A stretch of 64,000 bases of DNA, from NCBI GenBank assembly GCA_044426235.1, contig JAWXUS010000005.1, positions 1 to 64,000 on the forward strand, read 5' to 3'. Of the stretch, positions 62,692 to 64,000 are shown piece by piece. Position 1 is the stretch's first letter; each line of letters starts with the position of its first letter. The stretch is from JAGHEK01 sp044426235 (GTDB lineage: Bacteria > Bacillota > Clostridia > Peptostreptococcales > Peptostreptococcaceae). Position numbers and translations under genes: made by a program. The notes under the pieces were generated by a model. That model searched no databases. It saw nothing but the letters and a program-made list of their open reading frames with translations, and was not told the origin of the DNA.

Positions 62692-63297
62692 ATGAAGACT
62701 TTTATAGATAAATTAGCATCAAAATCACCAACTCCAAGTGGAGGAGGGGCAACTGCGTTAATTGGTTCAATTGGAACTGCACTTTGTTCTATGGTATGTA
62801 GTTTAACTATTGGAAAGAAAAAATATGAAGAATATGAAAGTGAAGTTTTAGAAGTTTTAGAGGAAAGCACTAGACTTCAAAATAGATTACTAGAACTTAT
62901 TAAAGAAGATGAAGAAAATTTTCTTCCATTATCAAAAGCATATTCATTAAAATCTACAACCGATGAAGAAAAAAAGATAAAAGAAGAAACTATGGAGAAA
63001 TGCCTTAAGTTAGCTGCAAAAACTCCTCTTGAGTTAATAGATGTTTGTTTTGAAAGTATAAATCTTCATAAAAAAATACTTGGAAAAACTACAATTTTAG
63101 CAGTAAGTGATATAGGTGTTGGAGTACAAGCATTAAGATGTGCAGTTTTGAGTTCGAAAATTAATGTATTGATAAATTTAAATAGTTTAGAAGATGAAGA
63201 ATATAAGAAATCAAAGATTGATGAAATGGAAAAGAAAGTTTCATATATTATAAAGCTTTGCGATGAAATTTACGAAGAAGTATTAAAATCTTTATAA
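62692..63297 (+). CDS. fchA: Methenyltetrahydrofolate cyclohydrolase (FTCD-type)
   Basis: A 201-residue helical protein of the cyclodeaminase/cyclohydrolase family. The characteristic N-terminal segment KTFIDKLASKSPTPSGGGATAL matches FchA and the cyclodeaminase half of FTCD. Next to fhs its likely reaction is interconversion of 10-formyl-THF and 5,10-methenyl-THF; formimino-THF deamination is the alternative. GAGAGGG precedes the ATG. Confidence 0.92.
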   Translation: MKTFIDKLASKSPTPSGGGATALIGSIGTALCSMVCSLTIGKKKYEEYESEVLEVLEESTRLQNRLLELIKEDEENFLPLSKAYSLKSTTDEEKKIKEETMEKCLKLAAKTPLELIDVCFESINLHKKILGKTTILAVSDIGVGVQALRCAVLSSKINVLINLNSLEDEEYKKSKIDEMEKKVSYIIKLCDEIYEEVLKSL

Positions 63298-63330
63298 AAA
63301 AATAGATTGGAAAATTCCAATCTATTTTTT
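63296..63330. terminator. Bidirectional terminator between fchA and the QueD-like gene
   Basis: A perfect 16-bp stem AAAAAATAGATTGGAA / TTCCAATCTATTTTTT between convergent genes. Confidence 0.92.
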
Positions 63331-63343
63331 GTATCTATATTAT

Positions 63344-63940
63344 TTATTTTTTAAATCCACATTTTGGGCAAGTGTGATTTTCGTTTAAGTTTATACCACA
63401 TAATGAACAACGTTCTTTTTCTATGCTATTTATAGAAGATTGTTCTTTTTCTATTCTATTTATAGAATATTCTTCGCTAGCCCCATTAGCACCACTTGTG
63501 AAAGTTAATTTTACTATGTTTAATTTATCTTTTAAAAGATTGTAAACTATTTTTATCATTCCTTCAACAGTCATAGTTTCTTTAGTTACAACTAAACGAC
63601 TTTCAGGATAAGCAGTTGCAAGTTCAGTTTTGAATGCAATACCTTTTTGTTTGTTTGTTGGTGTACCGTCTTTTATTCCTTGTTCTTCATAAACTGTAAG
63701 TATTGCAGGTAATAGTGGATCATCTTCTCTTAATATTAATGAATGGTCGAAGTTTTGAAGAACTTCCCAAGCAGTTTTCTTTATTTCATTACAAGGAAAC
63801 ACCATATTAACACCATTTTCGATAGTATCTTCAACTTCTATTGTAAGCATTCCTGTGTGACCATGTAGGTATTGTGCTTCACCTTCAAAACCATAAAATC
63901 TATGTGCATATTGTAAATCAAATGTTGTAAAACTTCTCAT
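63344..63940 (-). CDS. QueD-like 6-pyruvoyl/carboxy-tetrahydropterin synthase with zinc-ribbon tail
   Basis: A 198-residue T-fold protein. The zinc triad is H13 (YAHRF) and H26/H28 (LHGH), as in QueD and PTPS. The catalytic cysteine that usually stands four residues before HGH (CxxxHGH) is alanine here (EAQYLHGH). After the T-fold, a charged linker contains a duplicated ten-residue unit, and a C-terminal zinc ribbon (CSLCG...CPKCG) extends the protein well beyond the usual 120-140 residues. The role could be queuosine or folate biosynthesis, or a diverged function. AGAGGAGAG precedes the ATG. The 60 nt upstream inside the window show no preQ1 riboswitch. Confidence 0.8.
   Translation of the reverse strand: MRSFTTFDLQYAHRFYGFEGEAQYLHGHTGMLTIEVEDTIENGVNMVFPCNEIKKTAWEVLQNFDHSLILREDDPLLPAILTVYEEQGIKDGTPTNKQKGIAFKTELATAYPESRLVVTKETMTVEGMIKIVYNLLKDKLNIVKLTFTSGANGASEEYSINRIEKEQSSINSIEKERCSLCGINLNENHTCPKCGFKK
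63412..63471 (-). repeat. Tandem 30-bp duplication in the QueD-like gene
   Basis: Two adjacent 30-bp units, 63412-63441 and 63442-63471, differ at two positions and encode SI(N)xIEKEx(S/C) twice in the linker before the zinc ribbon. Confidence 0.85.
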
Positions 63941-64000
63941 AATATTTTCTCTCCTCTAATTTGTAATTTGTATCTCTCTTGCTTATGTTAATATAATAAT

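Noticed and set aside
1..64000. tRNA/rRNA genes, CRISPR arrays, insertion sequences or prophage
   Set aside because: No tRNA T-arm or rRNA segments, no spaced direct repeats, and no transposase, integrase or phage structural genes were found.

Overview
The window is very AT-rich and densely packed, with strong GGAGG-type ribosome binding sites, several TTG starts and intrinsic terminators after most transcription units. Gene order (tig-clpP-clpX-lon-ysxC; infC-rpmI-rplT; trmH-pheS-pheT-zapA with a T-box) points to a low-GC Firmicute of the Clostridia, perhaps the Peptostreptococcales/Tissierellales side. S-layer-homology (SLH) proteins, a probable SecA2, a likely 7-alpha-hydroxysteroid dehydrogenase and formate-tetrahydrofolate metabolism suggest an anaerobic, possibly gut-associated, S-layer-bearing cell. 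I see no tRNA or rRNA genes, no CRISPR array and no insertion sequence.

Layout. 1-3.6 kb: end of a prepilin peptidase gene, a PAS-GGDEF-HD-GYP protein whose HD-GYP part has lost two metal ligands, and a DUF4163/DUF3298-like protein. 3.6-9.3 kb: two secreted SLH proteins (a zinc amidase and a GHL10 glycosidase) followed by a short SecA, an apparent wall-remodelling and export block. 9.3-11.7 kb: a DUF4342 protein with a two-component system, then a possible small structured RNA. 11.7-22.2 kb: ligA, an rph-rdgB fusion with a metallophosphatase, tig, clpPX, lon, ysxC. 22.2-24.7 kb: a minimal type IV pilus/competence cluster. 24.8-33.4 kb: a SEC-C protein, two unknown genes, an FAD enzyme, a Na/Pi cotransporter, pgi, htrA and a hemolysin III homologue.

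33.5-39.4 kb: a soluble FtsH homologue; the L20-leader infC-rpmI-rplT operon with an AUU start on infC; and a two-gene minus-strand locus encoding a 734-residue protein of surface-type beta domains without a signal peptide plus a small protein that shares its helical module. 39.5-46.8 kb: ktrBA, an rRNA methyltransferase gene, T-box-pheST-zapA. 46.9-52.3 kb: a 7-alpha-HSDH-like SDR, a U32 protein, an ECF S component, a decayed HD-domain gene and a glutathione peroxidase. 52.4-57.7 kb: mutS2, argS, an unknown gene that appears to start at AUU, and a tail-to-tail small gene. 57.9-64 kb: a B12/radical SAM protein with a TPR protein, fhs-fchA, and an unusual QueD-like protein.

The leading candidates for something new are the signal-less surface-like pair (36.5-39.4 kb), the second AUU-initiated gene (56.6 kb), the metal-ligand-depleted HD-GYP protein and the amidase/GHL10/SecA2 block. 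All functions are read from motifs and context; no searches were run.
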